DNA of 31,199 bases from DASWHF01 sp036393295 (GTDB taxonomy: Bacteria > Pseudomonadota > Gammaproteobacteria > Acidiferrobacterales > UBA6901): assembly GCA_036393295.1 (NCBI GenBank), contig DASWHF010000080.1:1-31199 (forward strand), written 5' to 3'. Positions within the stretch are counted from its first letter, which is position 1. Each line of letters begins with the position of its first letter. Below are positions 29,815-31,199 of this stretch, in pieces. A model generated the notes under the pieces. It did not search any database. It was not told the DNA's origin and was given only the letters and a program-made list of their open reading frames with translations. Position numbers and translations under genes: made by a program.

Positions 29815-30231
29815 TCGGTGGGTACAGCAACTTTTGTGCCTTAATTGCGGCACGGTAACCCCATGACGTTGCTTGCTCGGGAAAAGCTGAGTGATTTACT
29901 ACGGTAAGTCCTGTGGAGAGGCGTCATAACGAGTGGAATATGACGATGAAGGTCATAAACCGACAAAAAAAGGCAGGAGCGGGAGGGGTTTTAACAGCTC
30001 TGTCAGCAGCGTGCTGCTTCGACGTCTTGGGTAATATTAGAATTATCTAATGTTATCCCCCGTTGCGATTTTTGCGTTAAGGAGACGGAGGGGTTGAAAT
30101 TTCGGTGCCTGTTTTCGCATTCAACACTGCCCGAAAACAATCCGTCCGCCCCCTCTTTGCCCCCGGTGTGCAGAAGGTTTCCGCACGCTCTTTGACCCAC
30201 AATCTTCCCGGCTGTCGCCGCTATCCTCGGC
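29815..30231. other. Gene-free spacer with dyads and one doubtful small ORF
   Basis: No convincing gene is seen here. Contents are a short palindrome AGCAGCGTGCTGCT at 30005-30018, a larger AT-rich dyad at 30032-30055, and a small open frame at 29940-30050 (36 residues) without a good ribosome site. Another frame starts at TTG 30094 after a GGAGACGGAGGGG tract. Base composition is clearly less GC-rich than in the neighbouring genes. Confidence 0.5.
30032..30055. promoter_or_regulatory. AT-rich 10-bp dyad, candidate operator
   Basis: TAATATTAGA at 30032-30041 and TCTAATGTTA at 30046-30055 are inverted repeats with one mismatch around ATTA. It stands out in a GC-rich genome and lies in an empty intergenic region, as operators often do. 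Confidence 0.4.
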
Positions 30232-30780
30232 CTAAGAGGAATAACGCGAAACCTCGGTGTCCAGAAGCTTGCGCGTCTTGTCCGCCAGCTTCGCGCAGGT
30301 CGGTTCCGACAGGAAATTCAGAATCTCGGAAGGCTGCCGAAACAACCGGACGAACCATCCCGGGACGGCGTCGGGGGCGATGTCTTCGATCTCCTCCGGC
30401 AGCAGCTGCTCGAAGCGCGCGATGACGAGATAGCGCAGCCCGGGGTTGGCCGTCGTGCAGCGTTGGCGCAGCACCTCGGCGTCCGTGATCGCGGCCAGGA
30501 CCTCCGAATAGCGTTTGGCGATGCTCTGCTTGAGATAATCGTGACCGCTTTCGTTGTACCTTTGTTCCAAGAGGTCCAGATCGTCGAGCGCGGAGAGCAG
30601 CTTCCGATACAACTGCGGCGTGTTCTCGACCTCGAACGGCGATTCCGACCAGCTTTGGTCCTCGAGCGCCTGCAGGCGGCGGACGATCTTCTCCCTGTCG
30701 TTCGTGGCCGCGACGTCCGCTTCGCAGGCGAGCTCATGATCGAGAAAATCGGCAAACAGGCTTCGTGTAGTTGCGTCCAT
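30232..30780 (-). CDS. Hypothetical helical protein
   Basis: The 182-residue protein is not recognised. It looks all-helical and acidic, with heptad-like runs such as KIVRRLQALEDQSW, LLSALDDLDLLEQRYN and KRYSEVLAAITDAEVLRQR. The C-terminal half has VPGWFVRLFRQPSEILNFL and ends in KLLDTEVSRYSS. No signal peptide, membrane segment or known motif is seen. The ATG at 30780 is supported by AGGAG 9 nt upstream; the frame extends to 30894 with no better start. It lies in a gene-poor region between the porin operon promoter and a possible insertion sequence. A cytoplasmic role is likely, and its function is open. Confidence 0.7.
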   Translation of the reverse strand: MDATTRSLFADFLDHELACEADVAATNDREKIVRRLQALEDQSWSESPFEVENTPQLYRKLLSALDDLDLLEQRYNESGHDYLKQSIAKRYSEVLAAITDAEVLRQRCTTANPGLRYLVIARFEQLLPEEIEDIAPDAVPGWFVRLFRQPSEILNFLSEPTCAKLADKTRKLLDTEVSRYSS

Positions 30781-31122
30781 CGCACATTTCTCCTGAAACG
30801 ACGTTCCAGAGCCGATCCGAAAAAATCCGCTCTTACGGCCGTCACGCGCCGGATGTCCGGCGCCACATGCCATGATCGGCCTTCCCACGAACACGTTTTA
30901 GATCGTTTCCAGCCCGGCACGTATCGCATGCAGTCTCGGTTCCTGCCGCGGGCCAGTGGGGGTGTCGCCGGCCGGCGGCAGGCTCAACAACGGTTCGTAT
31001 CGCGCCCATCTATACGCCCCTTTGCCGGAATTGTCATTGCGCTATATCAAGACATTTCCAAAACCCGGGTCAGAGAGGAATGGCACTTACTTAACCCCCA
31101 ACCCCTTGATGCAATGTAAAAA
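30781..31122. other. Gene-free spacer upstream of the hypothetical protein
   Basis: I see no convincing coding region here. The part near 30781-30800 holds the ribosome site of the hypothetical gene. The part after about 31060, GTCAGAGAGGAATGGCAC, may be the outer end of the suspected insertion sequence, but I cannot define a terminal repeat with the right end missing. Confidence 0.4.
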
Positions 31123-31199
31123 GGGCTGGCCCCAGTGATAAGGTGGAGTCGCCAAACAACCATCGAATCACCCAAGGAGCCAGCCCCCCATGCATCCTA
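31123..31199 (+). mobile_element. Possible left end of an insertion sequence, cut by the window
   Basis: GGGCTGGC at 31123-31130 and its reverse complement GCCAGCCC at 31179-31186 form an 8-bp inverted repeat around a 48-nt loop, directly before a start codon. Subterminal inverted repeats just upstream of a transposase gene occur in several families, so a mobile element is plausible. The family cannot be named from this much sequence. Confidence 0.35.
31190..31199 (+). CDS. Partial CDS, start only
   Basis: An ATG at 31190 reads M-H-P before the window ends. AAGGAG at 31174-31179 lies 10 nt upstream and is a strong ribosome site. Only three residues are visible, so no function can be given; a transposase is suggested by the inverted repeat around the site. 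Confidence 0.35.

Noticed and set aside
30094..30195. Small TTG-start ORF of 33 residues
   Set aside because: It follows a purine-rich tract, but the start is rare, the composition is not coding-like, and there is no similarity to a known small protein. It is left as a note in the spacer entry.

Overview
The window is about 31 kb of GC-rich chromosomal DNA with dense, short-gapped genes. The gene set (GreB, RsmE, YqiA-type esterase, DksA-like zinc-finger protein, NnrS, Cox15-type heme A synthase, PilZ and GGDEF/EAL proteins, a VPLPA-CTERM protein, many outer-membrane lipoproteins) suggests a free-living, respiring, motile gammaproteobacterium, probably able to meet nitric oxide. This is an inference from gene content; there is no rRNA or other taxonomic marker. 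No tRNA, rRNA, prophage or CRISPR array was seen.

Layout. 1-4.5 kb: moeA, a DUF167 protein, a DUF72 protein, and a divergent pair made of a class II aldolase-like protein and a Tat/lipoprotein-type amidohydrolase. 4.5-8.5 kb: a repeat-packed spacer, a DksA/TraR-type protein, a hemolysin III family membrane protein, two tandem CsgG-family lipoproteins and rsmE. 8.5-13.3 kb: nnrS with a SirB-family membrane gene, transcribed away from a large PAS-GGDEF-EAL protein; a perfect FNR/DNR-type box lies between them. 13.4-17 kb: heme A synthase, a MOSC protein, a block of three tandem perfect hairpins, a PilZ protein, and greB with a YqiA-like esterase. 17.1-23.8 kb: secreted or envelope proteins (VPLPA-CTERM GDSL hydrolase, CARDB-like protein, Ig-like lipoprotein) around a hybrid histidine kinase and a convergent NarL-type response regulator. 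23.8-26.5 kb: a minus-strand run of UbiE-like methyltransferase, TauE/SafE exporter, GFA-family protein and LysE-type exporter. 26.6-29.7 kb: a compact three-gene operon of porin, small PstS-like periplasmic protein and chemoreceptor. 29.7-31.2 kb: a gene-poor stretch with dyads, one unknown helical protein, and what may be the edge of an insertion sequence cut by the window end.

The most distinctive non-coding feature is the density of palindromic elements. Four sites carry GTAG-headed REP-type hairpins (three are paired, REPIN-like, the fourth is cut by the window start) in three sequence variants. Two near-identical ~111-bp elements share their arms but have different centres. There is also a nested inverted repeat and the triple hairpin. 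The functional themes that recur are c-di-GMP signalling (PilZ, GGDEF/EAL), nitric-oxide/oxygen response (nnrS with its FNR-type box) and envelope sensing (porin, binding protein and chemoreceptor in one operon).
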